From contig NZ_NPKJ01000041.1 in NCBI RefSeq assembly GCF_002284575.1, positions 248,431 through 312,430 of the forward strand: DNA of 64,000 bases. Direction: 5' to 3'. Every line of letters begins with the position of its first letter. Position 1 is the first letter of the stretch. A model generated the notes under the pieces. It worked only from the letters and a program-made list of their open reading frames with translations, was not told the DNA's origin and did not search any database. This stretch comes from Mesorhizobium temperatum (GTDB lineage Bacteria > Pseudomonadota > Alphaproteobacteria > Rhizobiales > Rhizobiaceae). A program made the position numbers and the translations under genes. Positions 54,919-62,737 of this stretch are shown here, piece by piece.

Positions 54919-54990
54919 ATCGGGAGCGGCCAATGAGGCGGAGGAAGGGCCCGCGCTCCTTCGAGCGCGGGCCGACCCGCTGCTCCCGAT
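54919..54990. ncRNA. Nested strong hairpin, candidate structured RNA or control element
   Basis: GGCCCGCGCTC (54948-54958) and GAGCGCGGGCC (54963-54973) form a perfect 11-base stem with a CTTC loop. Outside it ATCGGGAGC (54919-54927) and GCTCCCGAT (54982-54990) form a second perfect 9-base stem. The whole 72 bases can fold as one long rod. No T-run follows. It lies in the gap between the lipoprotein start and the DUF982 genes. The function is unknown. Confidence 0.4.
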
Positions 54991-55178
54991 CTGCAGTGGG
55001 CTGGGCGGGGCAGGGGTTGACCCACTGGTCCCCGATAACAGTTAGTGGCTGCTAATGTTCCAGGCTCGGCGTAGCCGACTGGCATGACCAGAAATGAGGC
55101 CGGTCAGAGAGATCGACCGAGCCGCCGCTGTGATCCCGCCTCTACCAAACATGTGAGCATCCCCTAATTTACCCCCTC
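54991..55178. other. Leader region before the DUF982 genes
   Basis: Together with the nested hairpin this completes a gap of about 310 bases (54865-55178) without a gene. No protein-coding frame or clear Shine-Dalgarno site was seen before ATG 55179. A promoter for the DUF982 run should lie here but was not identifiable by eye. Confidence 0.35.
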
Positions 55179-55424
55179 ATGAGTCTCCTCTGGTTCTCCC
55201 CCCGGGTCTACGTGAAAGCGAACCGTCCGGGCATTCGCCATGGGGTCAGCCACATCGAGGGAGCCGCCGAGGAACTCATGGCGTGGGACACAAAGGGGCC
55301 GAAGTGGACGAAAGCGGTCCAATCATGCGTTGACGCGTTCAAGGGCAGAGTGCCCCCCCAAGAGGTCCGTGAAGTCTTTGAGGCGGCGGCCAAGGAGGCG
55401 AGCGTGTATCTCTCGCCTGGGTAG
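55179..55424 (+). CDS. DUF982 protein, tandem copy 1
   Basis: The protein has 81 residues. It fits the DUF982 pattern: an opening FSPRVYVKAN, then G-V-S-H-I-EGAAEELMAW, and a C-terminal VREVFEAAAKEASVYLSP. DUF982 proteins are small, multi-copy in rhizobia and without known function. It is the first of three tandem copies, and its end carries the shared junction that contains the ribosome-binding site of copy 2. No Shine-Dalgarno site is seen before its own ATG. Confidence 0.75.
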   Translation: MSLLWFSPRVYVKANRPGIRHGVSHIEGAAEELMAWDTKGPKWTKAVQSCVDAFKGRVPPQEVREVFEAAAKEASVYLSPG

Positions 55425-55432
55425 GAGGTATC

Positions 55433-55681
55433 ATGGCAAGTCTTTGGTTCGTCCCTCCGGTGTTCGTGAAGACTGAGACGGACGGTGTCAGGCATGGCTG
55501 CAACAATACGAGGGCAGCCCTTGAGCAGCTCAAGAGGTGGACCCGGAGAGGACCTCGCTGGCACAAGGCGTGGACCCTCTGCCTGTCAGCACTGGAGGGC
55601 GATCCGATTGACCCTCATGTGATTCGAAAGGCTTTCGTGGCTGCCGCTAAGGAAGCGGAGATGTATCTCTCGCCCGAGTAG
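55433..55681 (+). CDS. DUF982 protein, tandem copy 2
   Basis: The protein has 82 residues: FVPPVFVKTETDG, then RHGCNNTRAALEQLKRWTRRGPRW and IRKAFVAAAKEAEMYLSPE. It aligns end to end with copies 1 and 3. AGGAGG lies within the TAG stop of copy 1 and eight bases lie between that stop and this ATG. The same 8-base gap follows it, so the genes are spaced identically. Confidence 0.8.
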   Translation: MASLWFVPPVFVKTETDGVRHGCNNTRAALEQLKRWTRRGPRWHKAWTLCLSALEGDPIDPHVIRKAFVAAAKEAEMYLSPE

Positions 55682-55689
55682 GAGGTATC

Positions 55690-55938
55690 ATGGCTCTTCA
55701 TTGGTTTCACCCTCCCGTCAACATCGAGACGGACCGACCTGGGCTCACCTACGGCTGCAACAACGTCGAGGGAGCTGCTGCGGAACTCATGAAGTGGGCC
55801 AAGCGGGGACCTAAGTGGAAGAAGGCAGTTAAGGCCTGCATGGCCGTCCATGAGGGCGAGGGCACAGCCGACGACGTAAGGAAGGCCTTCGAGGTTGCTG
55901 CCAAGGAGGAGGGTTTGCTACGCTCCTCCTCTAATTAA
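55690..55938 (+). CDS. DUF982 protein, tandem copy 3
   Basis: The protein has 82 residues: FHPPVNIETDRPG, then TYGCNNVEGAAAELMKWAKRGPKWKKAV and VRKAFEVAAKEEGLLRSSSN. The C-terminal end differs from the other two copies, which end YLSP; here the shared junction sequence is replaced, so this is the last copy. The function is unknown. Confidence 0.8.
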   Translation: MALHWFHPPVNIETDRPGLTYGCNNVEGAAAELMKWAKRGPKWKKAVKACMAVHEGEGTADDVRKAFEVAAKEEGLLRSSSN

Positions 55939-55991
55939 GCTCGCTTTGCGTGGGCGCTTGTTGAACACCGGATGCCGCAGAGTCAGCTGCG

Positions 55992-56816
55992 CTATTTGCG
56001 TGCGAGCACGACGTGAGCCTCTTGGGGGAACATCAGCTCCCCTCCTGTTGAATAGATTGCCAGCGAGGAACTTACATCACCCATGATCGCTGCGATGACT
56101 GCGTCCCGATGTCCGGCATCCATTCCGCTGACCAGCCCTGCCTGCGGAGTCGCTGCCAGCTGTAGTCGCACATATTCCTTTGAGGAGGGGAATCGGATGT
56201 TCTGTGTCGTCGTGTGGATGGTCACCTGACGAAATCCCGCCCCGGCCACCAATCGGTAAAGCTCGTCCGCATCGGCGAGTGAATGCTCGGACCGTTTCGT
56301 TGCCGAAGCGCCTGGACCGAGATGCCGATCCAAGGCATCCGCCAGCGCCTTTGCCGCAGGAGTATGCTCAATAGCGCTGAAAACGCTTAAGGCCAGTCGG
56401 CCGTTAGGCACCAGAACCCGGAACATCTCACGTAGCGCACTCGATCGGTCCGGAAAAAACTGCAGTCCGAGTTGGCAAAGGACCAGATCGAAGGTGGCGT
56501 CAGGGAACGGCATTTCGAGCGCGCTTCCCTCGTGCCAGTCGATGAGCGGTCCAGCGCCTCTCGGGAGCGATCGAGCAACGGCAAGCATGCCCGTGTTGAT
56601 GTCGAGGCCGACGACCTGCCCACTTCCCATACGCTCGGCCGCGGAGCGTGCCACCACGCCGGTGCCGCAAGCTACGTCCAGAACCCGCTCATCAGATAGA
56701 GGCGCAGCGCGATCCACCAGGTCGGCAGCCCACAGGGTTGTGATTGCCGGGACCAGGTAGCGCTCGTAGAGTTCCGCGGCGCTGCCTTCCAGCTGCCACT
56801 GCTCCTGCTGGGCCAT
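55992..56816 (-). CDS. Class I SAM-dependent methyltransferase
   Basis: The protein has 274 residues. Motif I is VLDVACGTGVVARSAAE, with VVGLDINTGMLAVAR and the acidic residue at the end of strand 2. Motif post-I/II is FDLVLCQLGLQFFPD, the arrangement of ubiquinone/menaquinone and other small-molecule C/O/N-methyltransferases. ATG 56816 is preferred; the frame extends to 56870 without support. The substrate is unknown. Confidence 0.88.
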   Translation of the reverse strand: MAQQEQWQLEGSAAELYERYLVPAITTLWAADLVDRAAPLSDERVLDVACGTGVVARSAAERMGSGQVVGLDINTGMLAVARSLPRGAGPLIDWHEGSALEMPFPDATFDLVLCQLGLQFFPDRSSALREMFRVLVPNGRLALSVFSAIEHTPAAKALADALDRHLGPGASATKRSEHSLADADELYRLVAGAGFRQVTIHTTTQNIRFPSSKEYVRLQLAATPQAGLVSGMDAGHRDAVIAAIMGDVSSSLAIYSTGGELMFPQEAHVVLARK

Positions 56817-57018
56817 AGCGTCCCTCCCGCACAACGAGCCGCTCGGCAAAAGGCCCAATCGGCGCTTCAAGCAGCCATCATAAGCGCGTGTCTGTCAAAC
56901 AAGCAACCGGGCCAACCGCCGGTTGGTAGACGCGACGCAGCCGGCCGCCTAGGATTTTTCCACGATCCGCGAACCGGGCAAATCCCGACCCACCCGCGCT
57001 CAGTGACCGTTTGATCGC
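56817..57018. other. Intergenic region with no gene
   Basis: First part of a gap of about 390 bases between the methyltransferase gene and the KTSC pseudogene; the rest holds the orphan terminator-like hairpin at 57019-57049. No supported frame is present. Confidence 0.4.
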
Positions 57019-57049
57019 CCCGTCGCTCTCCTGTGCGGCGGGTTTTTTT
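57019..57049 (+). terminator. Orphan terminator-like hairpin
   Basis: CCCGTCG (57019-57025) pairs with CGGCGGG (57036-57042), one T-G wobble, around a 10-base loop, followed by seven Ts (57043-57049). It is strong and reads rightward, but no protein gene lies upstream on that strand; the methyltransferase faces left. A short untranslated RNA starting between about 56880 and 57000 would explain it. Confidence 0.6.
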
Positions 57050-57207
57050 GTTTCCTATGGAACACCGGCATGGGCAGGACGTTCGCCTCCTGCAGCATCT
57101 TCTGTGCTGCGAGATCGGTGTCCCCTCCCGATCAGCCCGCGTCCTTCCCCTCCGTGGGGCGCGGGCAACTTCAGATGGACTCTCTCCCTGATCGGAGTAG
57201 TCACGTC

Positions 57208-57418
57208 ATGCCGTCCACCTCGATACACAAAACGGAATACGATCCGGAGCGCAAAGTCCTCTCGGTGTGGTTCGTGGCCAGCGGTAAATGCTACCAGTTT
57301 GAGGACGTGCCGCCGGAGACCTTCGCCGAGGTCCGAGCCGCCTTCGCCAAGGGCCGCTTCTTCAACGAACGTCCGCAATCACTTCCGCTACCGTCTGGTT
57401 GGACCCGCGGTCGACTGA
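57208..57418 (+). pseudogene. KTSC domain gene with frameshift
   Basis: The start frame reads MPSTSIHKTEYDPERKVLSV, then KCYQFEDVPPETFAEV and AAFAKGRFFNE, a typical KTSC domain. The family then continues with R/H-x-R-x-x-(F/Y)-R-Y-R-L. That continuation, VRNHFRYRLVGPAVD followed by TGA, is present but in another reading frame starting at about 57371. The two join correctly if one base is removed or two are added near 57371. In the raw frame translation continues to 57549 with unrelated residues. It is a broken gene or a sequencing error. Confidence 0.75.
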
Positions 57419-57564
57419 GCAGCATCAGCGGACGATCTCTCTTTTGGCAGGGATGCGGCTCATTCGTCGCGGCCGTCCGGCCAGCCTTTGCGAGGGTAAG
57501 GTCGGACATCGGAACGAAAGGCGGATTCGCGAATTCTACTGCTAGATAATCGGAATCGTCGCCC

Positions 57565-57759
57565 ATGATACTCGCGACCCTCCACCTTGAAACTGCGAGA
57601 TACGGCGATGTATATCGCGCCGAAAGGCTCGCGCGGCTGAGGCAGCAAATGATCCGGCACATCAAGCGCACTGACGCCTCGGCTCAAAAAGTCGAGCAAG
57701 CGCTGGCTAGTTTGGCCGAAGCAAACGCACCCATGCACCGGCTCGCGTGGCATCAGTAG
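57565..57759 (+). CDS. Small hypothetical protein (64 residues)
   Basis: The 64-residue frame MILATLHLETARYGDVYRAE continues as a predicted coiled helix, ALASLAEANAPMHRL. The helical pattern and charged composition resemble rhizobial island proteins, but I do not recognise it. No strong Shine-Dalgarno site is seen (AATCGGAATCG upstream). It may be a chance frame. Confidence 0.3.
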   Translation: MILATLHLETARYGDVYRAERLARLRQQMIRHIKRTDASAQKVEQALASLAEANAPMHRLAWHQ

Positions 57760-58165
57760 GGCCGCGCTCATGCGCGCCTCCGCATCGGCACGATGTGCGG
57801 CGGGTTGTTCGGTTGCTGCATGTGGCGTTCTCTCCAGATCCGTTTCGCGATGCCTGTCCTTACCCCCGTGGGCGCGCGGGCTTCATTCGTCCATGGTGGC
57901 TAAGACCAGAACGGCCCGAGGACGAACACGGCCATTAGCGCAACAAAAAGCAAAGCGGCGATCACGGCGCCCCACATGAGGACCCTTCCGGTGCCGCGTT
58001 TCTCTTCCTCGCGAGATCACCGCAAATGCGGTCACGCCCTGTTTCAATTGGTTGGTCGGTCGGTTCTTCCCGCTCGGAAGTTCCTGCCTATCGCTGTGTT
58101 GCGCCCCAGCACCGCACCCAATTCGGTACGATTTCGCGCATGTCCAGGATCAGACGTTCAAGAAC
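57760..58165. other. Intergenic region around a candidate microprotein
   Basis: About 405 bases between the small frame and the cyclase gene. The only candidate is the 25-residue minus-strand frame at 57900-57977. The rest has no supported gene or structure. Confidence 0.4.
57900..57977 (-). CDS. Candidate single-helix membrane microprotein (25 residues)
   Basis: The frame reads MWGAVIAALLFVALMAVFVL and ends GPFWS before TAG. It is one uninterrupted hydrophobic helix with no charged residue and tryptophans at each end, the signature of a membrane microprotein. On the minus strand GGAAGG lies six bases before the ATG. Short length makes chance plausible. There is no known family to place it in. 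Confidence 0.4.
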   Translation of the reverse strand: MWGAVIAALLFVALMAVFVLGPFWS

Positions 58166-59752
58166 CTAAAAAGCGGCGGGCTTGCTTCGGATGGTTAAGG
58201 CCAGAAGCGCCTCCGAAAGTCGTTTCTTCGCCCGCTCGACCCCGTTCTCGTCGATTGCCTCAACATCGAGGAACAAGTCGAGGCCAGTCGCGTGCTCGCT
58301 GATGACCTGAGGGCGCTGGGCCAGTTCACCCAGGAGGCCCTCGACTTCGTAGGGGACAACCTCCCGGCTGATCCCCTTCATGGCAATCGGTGCTAACGGA
58401 CGCGCCCGGACAAGGTCGCGGACGAGCGCGTAAGTCTCATAGCTGAGGCAGATGCCGCCGGGCTCGGCAATCGACTGCAGACGGGCCGCCAAGTTCGCTT
58501 CGGCCCCAATGATCGTGTAGTCCATCCGATCATCGGAACCGAAGTTCCCAACATTGCAATAGCCCGTGTTGATGCCCATGCGAACGCGGAAGGGCCGTTC
58601 AACTCCGCGGTCATGCCACACCCTGTTCAACTGCTCCAGCCGACGCTGCATGTCGACAGCCATGCGCAAGCAGGCTCTCGCGTCTTCCTCGACGCCTTGC
58701 GTCTCGGGGTCTCCGAAGAACACAAGAAGCGCGTCGCCGATGAACTTGTCGATGGTGCCGCCGTGTTTGAGCGCGATTGTCGACATCTCGGTGAAGTACT
58801 CGTTGAGGAGAAGCGTCAAGTCCTCGGGCTGGAGCCGTTCCACGATCGCGGTGAAATCCTTGACGTCGGAGAAAAAGATCGTGAGCTTCTTGCGCTCGGT
58901 CGCGATGGTGACGTCCTTCTGGCCGCTGAAGATGCTTTTGTAAATTTGAGGCGAAAGATATTTGGCGATCTTCAACGAAATCGCGGCCAGGAAGTCGTTT
59001 GCCTCGGAAAGCTCCTTATTGATGCCCTGAACCAAGGCGGACTGCCGACGCTGCAGGAGAATGAACGTCAGGCCCGCCGCCGCCGCGAAGCCGAAATATA
59101 GGAGCAGATATTTGAAGGTGAGGACGTTCGCAGCGATAGGCTGATTGACTGATATCTCCTGGATCCCTCGGACATCCCCTACCTTCCAGTCCGTCTTGGG
59201 GCTGTCCGGGTGTGAGTTATGGCAGGTCACGCAGACTTGTCCCATTACAACAGGGGCCGCGGCGCGGACGTGCCGGTCAAACAGCGAACCCGAGACTTCG
59301 ATGATCGGCTCCCTCGGGTTGGCGCGCAAAGCAAGGATTGCATTCCGCTCGAATACATCGAGTTGGTGGGGGTCGCGACCTTTGAAAGGTAGATCCGAGA
59401 CGAACCGATATTTGACGGATCCGTCGTGAGCGCTGATGCGCTTGCCGAGTTCGATCGAGAGGGTTGCTGGAATAGGGATCGCACCTGGCACATCCCGGTA
59501 GTTGTGCGTCGCGGTCACGGCGTCGTCTGCTTGCAGCACGCGTCCCACAACGTCGCTGCCGTAGAATCCGCGCATTTCGTCGATGATCCGGCTGATTTCG
59601 CTGGCTTGCGTGCGCAGCATCCGTTCCGATAGGTCTCGCAGGTCGAGCCAGGCTGCGACGGGCAGACCTATAAGGCCGATGACCACTGCCGCCACCAGGA
59701 GCGGTCCCATGGTTCGCTGCTGACGCGCAATCTGTTCACCCAGTCCGGCCAT
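58166..59752 (-). CDS. Membrane nucleotide cyclase with DUF3365 haem-type sensor
   Basis: The protein has 528 residues. A first membrane helix (about 15-37) leads to an outside DUF3365 sensor with VCVTCHNSHPDS (C174, C177, H178), a single c-type haem motif. A second helix (about 214-233) leads to a class III adenylate/guanylate cyclase domain (about 285-470) with FFSDVKDF (D296) and KFIGDALLVFFG (D340) as metal aspartates. It probably turns an extracytoplasmic redox or gas signal into cyclic nucleotide. The base specificity cannot be decided by eye. Confidence 0.88.
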   Translation of the reverse strand: MAGLGEQIARQQRTMGPLLVAAVVIGLIGLPVAAWLDLRDLSERMLRTQASEISRIIDEMRGFYGSDVVGRVLQADDAVTATHNYRDVPGAIPIPATLSIELGKRISAHDGSVKYRFVSDLPFKGRDPHQLDVFERNAILALRANPREPIIEVSGSLFDRHVRAAAPVVMGQVCVTCHNSHPDSPKTDWKVGDVRGIQEISVNQPIAANVLTFKYLLLYFGFAAAAGLTFILLQRRQSALVQGINKELSEANDFLAAISLKIAKYLSPQIYKSIFSGQKDVTIATERKKLTIFFSDVKDFTAIVERLQPEDLTLLLNEYFTEMSTIALKHGGTIDKFIGDALLVFFGDPETQGVEEDARACLRMAVDMQRRLEQLNRVWHDRGVERPFRVRMGINTGYCNVGNFGSDDRMDYTIIGAEANLAARLQSIAEPGGICLSYETYALVRDLVRARPLAPIAMKGISREVVPYEVEGLLGELAQRPQVISEHATGLDLFLDVEAIDENGVERAKKRLSEALLALTIRSKPAAF

Positions 59753-60381
59753 TGTCCAAGCGCCCGGCAGTCATTAGTATCTGAACTATAGCTCATTCCC
59801 GGCACGGTACTAGCGTCAGTCTTGGCTCGATGAAAACACGTCAGCCCTGCCACGACGGACCGACCTTGAGCGGTTGTGGCTAAGCCCCCACCCTCACAGC
59901 GGATTTCGCATTCTGGCGCTAGACGGGCAGTGAATCAGTGAAAGGGATGTCGCAAAGTCGGGTTGTGGCCCGGAATGCGCTCCGCGATAACCGCTCAGGG
60001 GTCAGAAGTTCACCTTTGGCAAGGTTGAGACTTCCGCGGCCGGAGAGCGCGTCGGATAAGAAAGTGTCCCGCGAAGCGCCCGAAATAGCGAAGGCAGGGG
60101 GCAGTTCGCTAGGCTGACGCCGGTTTCTGGTCCGAGCTCATCATGGCAAGCATCTGATAGGCTGATCCCACTAACGCGCGTATTTCCGTCCTAGACCGGG
60201 TTGGCCTGTACGAAACTCCCAATGGGTTCATGTTTCAACGCTGTCCACTGTCCCATACCCCTAGAGAGTCGGACAGTGGCTTTGAGCGTTCCTTCTCCAA
60301 GCGTGAGAACAGTCCGCAGTTGGCCGGGCGCCGAAGGATACGCTTGATCTCGTTTTCACGCGCACCGCTGTAGGCGCCGGA
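59753..60381. other. Intergenic region with one inverted repeat
   Basis: About 630 bases between the cyclase and GH16 genes, both leftward. No gene is supported. One perfect inverted repeat, CCACTGTCC (60245-60253) and GGACAGTGG (60271-60279), lies around a 17-base loop. It has no T-run. It may be a regulatory or mobile-element remnant. Confidence 0.4.
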
Positions 60382-62427
60382 TCAGATCACGAAAAAATCG
60401 TCGGCCAGCAGCGTCGGCCTGTTCGTCAGCGTCGCGAGCTGTGTCACGCCGCCTGCGACGTTTCCGTTGGAATCGTAAAACAACGCACCCGTAACCTTGT
60501 CATAGACGATGTGATCGTCGGCGTCGTGCGCGCTAGTCCCAGCGAAGAAGTACCTTGGCTCGAGGGCTCCGGTGGCTCCAAGCCCCTGCATTACCGAATT
60601 TTGGAGCCTGAATGTATCGGCCGTATGGTTGAAATCCGTGATGATGTCGCGGTTGGCCACTGAGAGCGGCGCGCTGAAAACGAAGGAATCGTTGCCGGCG
60701 CCACCAGTAAGCCGGTCAATGCCCAGGCCGCCCGTCAGTGTATCGTTGCCACCCCACCCAAGCACGGAATCATTGCCTCGGCCGCCGTCCAGTTTGTTGT
60801 CGCTGTCGTTGCCGTCGAGCACGTTGTCGAGGGAATTTCCCGTGGCTCCGACGTTGGCGTTTCCGGTCAGACGCAGATTTTCTACCAGCCGGCGATCGGC
60901 CGCCAGTGAGTACGTGACCAAGCTGAAAATCTGGTCGAGGCCCGCTTCGTCGATGACGTTGTCCAGTACATTGTCCACATAATAGGTATCGTTGCCGGTA
61001 CCGCCATTCATCAGGTCGGCCCCGGTCCCGCCATCGAGAAGGTCGGCGCCATCATAGCCCGCTAACCGGTCGCTACCCGCCCCGCCCCTTATGGTGTCGT
61101 TGCCGGCAAGGCCGACCAGCGTGTTGTTCCCATTGTTCCCGGTCAGCTCATTGTCGGAAGAATTGCCGCGACCATCGATAGCGCCAAGGCCGATGAGAGT
61201 CAGATTTTCGACATAGCGTGGCAGTGAATAGGTGCTCGAGCTGAACACCCAATCGTTGCCCGCCGCATCGCCCTCGACCAGGCGGTCGAGCGCATTGTCG
61301 ACATAGTAGGTATCGTCGCCCGCGCCGCCCTCCATGCTGTCGATACCGACCCCGCCGTCGAGCAGGTTGCTGCCAGCGTTGCCGACCAGCGTGTTGTCGA
61401 GTTCGTTACCCATCGCGTCGATGTCGGCAACGCCGGTGAGTGTGAGCTGCTCTATTTGCTGGCCGGACAGCGAATACGTCATCGAGGTGATGACCACATC
61501 GATGCCGGCGCCGTCAGCCTCGATGACTACGTCGAATGCGTTGTCGACGCGGTAGGTATCGTTGCCCAAACCGCCGGACATTTTGTCAGCACCAGCTCCG
61601 CCGTCCAGAACGTCATCAAAATTGCCGCCGCTCAGGATATCCGCCGCATCCGTCCCGGTCAGGTGCTGCTCCATCACGTCCGGCGCGGCATAGGCGCGCA
61701 CGTAGTCGATGACCATCTTGTACGTGCCGGACGCCCGCTCGACCTCAAGGGGATTCATGGCAAGCGAGGCCAGCATATAGAGCGGCGTGCGGAAGGACTC
61801 GCTCATTGGAAAGCGGTTCAGCTCCTTGCCGTCATAGTACACGGTGATCCAGTCCGTCGTGATCCTCGCGCCGTAGGTGTGAAACGCCCCGTCGAACATC
61901 GAACCGGCGAGGCCCGTATAGTTGCCTTTCGAAGCGTGGCTTTCCTTATTGCTCAAGTGCACCGCCTGGTGATGACCATCAGGATCGCCCCCATACGCTT
62001 CAACGATGTCGACCTCGACGCGTGGCACAGTCTGATCGGGCGACAGCATCCAGAAAGCCGGCCAGGCTCCCGCCCCGCCGTGAAAGGCTGCGCGCATCTC
62101 GAAGTACCCGTACTCTTGCGCGAAACCCTGGCCGGCGCTGTTAACCGTTTGCATCGTTCCCGACTGCCAGACGCCGTCCACCTGCTTCATGGTAATGGTC
62201 AGCTGCCCGTCAGAGACGGAGAACGGATTCGTTGCCCCCACCGGCGACATGAACGTGGCGGCCCCATAGGGGGCATGCACAGGCGCGAACCACTTGCCGG
62301 TGCCGTTGTTCGGCACGACATCAAGCGTGTTGAACTCGTCAGAAAAGGAGAGCTTGAACCCCGAGAGGTTCAGCTCCGATCCCTTGTACTGTCCGGTCCA
62401 ATCGCCAGGAAGAGCAATCGCAGCCAT
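60382..62427 (-). CDS. Secreted GH16 beta-glucanase with RTX-type calcium repeats
   Basis: The protein has 681 residues with no Sec signal. The N-terminal 245 residues are a GH16 domain, opening LSFSDEFNTLD, with the catalytic motif EVDIVE (E138, D140, E143) and GAWPAFWML. From about 280, nonapeptide repeats such as GGAGADKMSGGLGND recur in at least four clusters, ending in DITDFN-type (DIITDFNHTAD) and a C-terminal domain, the hallmark of type I (RTX) secretion. It resembles the exopolysaccharide-cleaving ExsH/EglC-type enzymes of rhizobia. ATG 62427 was chosen; the frame to 62658 is unlike the family. Confidence 0.9.
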   Translation of the reverse strand: MAAIALPGDWTGQYKGSELNLSGFKLSFSDEFNTLDVVPNNGTGKWFAPVHAPYGAATFMSPVGATNPFSVSDGQLTITMKQVDGVWQSGTMQTVNSAGQGFAQEYGYFEMRAAFHGGAGAWPAFWMLSPDQTVPRVEVDIVEAYGGDPDGHHQAVHLSNKESHASKGNYTGLAGSMFDGAFHTYGARITTDWITVYYDGKELNRFPMSESFRTPLYMLASLAMNPLEVERASGTYKMVIDYVRAYAAPDVMEQHLTGTDAADILSGGNFDDVLDGGAGADKMSGGLGNDTYRVDNAFDVVIEADGAGIDVVITSMTYSLSGQQIEQLTLTGVADIDAMGNELDNTLVGNAGSNLLDGGVGIDSMEGGAGDDTYYVDNALDRLVEGDAAGNDWVFSSSTYSLPRYVENLTLIGLGAIDGRGNSSDNELTGNNGNNTLVGLAGNDTIRGGAGSDRLAGYDGADLLDGGTGADLMNGGTGNDTYYVDNVLDNVIDEAGLDQIFSLVTYSLAADRRLVENLRLTGNANVGATGNSLDNVLDGNDSDNKLDGGRGNDSVLGWGGNDTLTGGLGIDRLTGGAGNDSFVFSAPLSVANRDIITDFNHTADTFRLQNSVMQGLGATGALEPRYFFAGTSAHDADDHIVYDKVTGALFYDSNGNVAGGVTQLATLTNRPTLLADDFFVI

Positions 62428-62557
62428 TGATGGGCTCCTCGTTCTCGCAACATTTTCGCGGTGACCCCCACCAAGATCTAATCGTCCATTTGTTAACGGA
62501 ACGGTAATGGACACCGATTCCCCCGCAAATGGGGTCAGTGCGGTTATCCCCAACGCT

Positions 62558-62737
62558 TCACGAGAAATTTGGGAGAAGTCGCAAATCGGTTGACGTAGCC
62601 GGCACACGATACTGCGAATCCTTCGATACCGTGACGCCGGGCTCGAACGTCGCCGCAACCAGCCGTTCCTTCTCCGCCCGCGACCAGCGCCACCGGCGCT
62701 GCACCGAGGTGATCACTTCCACGCGCGCAATCGTCAT
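62558..62737 (-). pseudogene. IS66-type transposase (TnpA) remnant
   Basis: The frame from ATG 62737 reads MTIARVEVITSVQRRWRWSR and AEKERLVAATFEPGVTVS, the N-terminal helix-turn-helix part of IS66-family TnpA proteins. After VTVS the similarity stops, and the remaining about 20 residues to 62558 look unrelated. The usual 80-130 residues, the partner ORFs and terminal repeats are missing. It is a short decayed fragment. Confidence 0.7.

Noticed and set aside
57011..57418. A 135-residue frame ending with the KTSC C-terminal motif taken as a separate gene
   Set aside because: Its N-terminal part has no family likeness; only its last 15 residues belong to the frameshifted KTSC gene.
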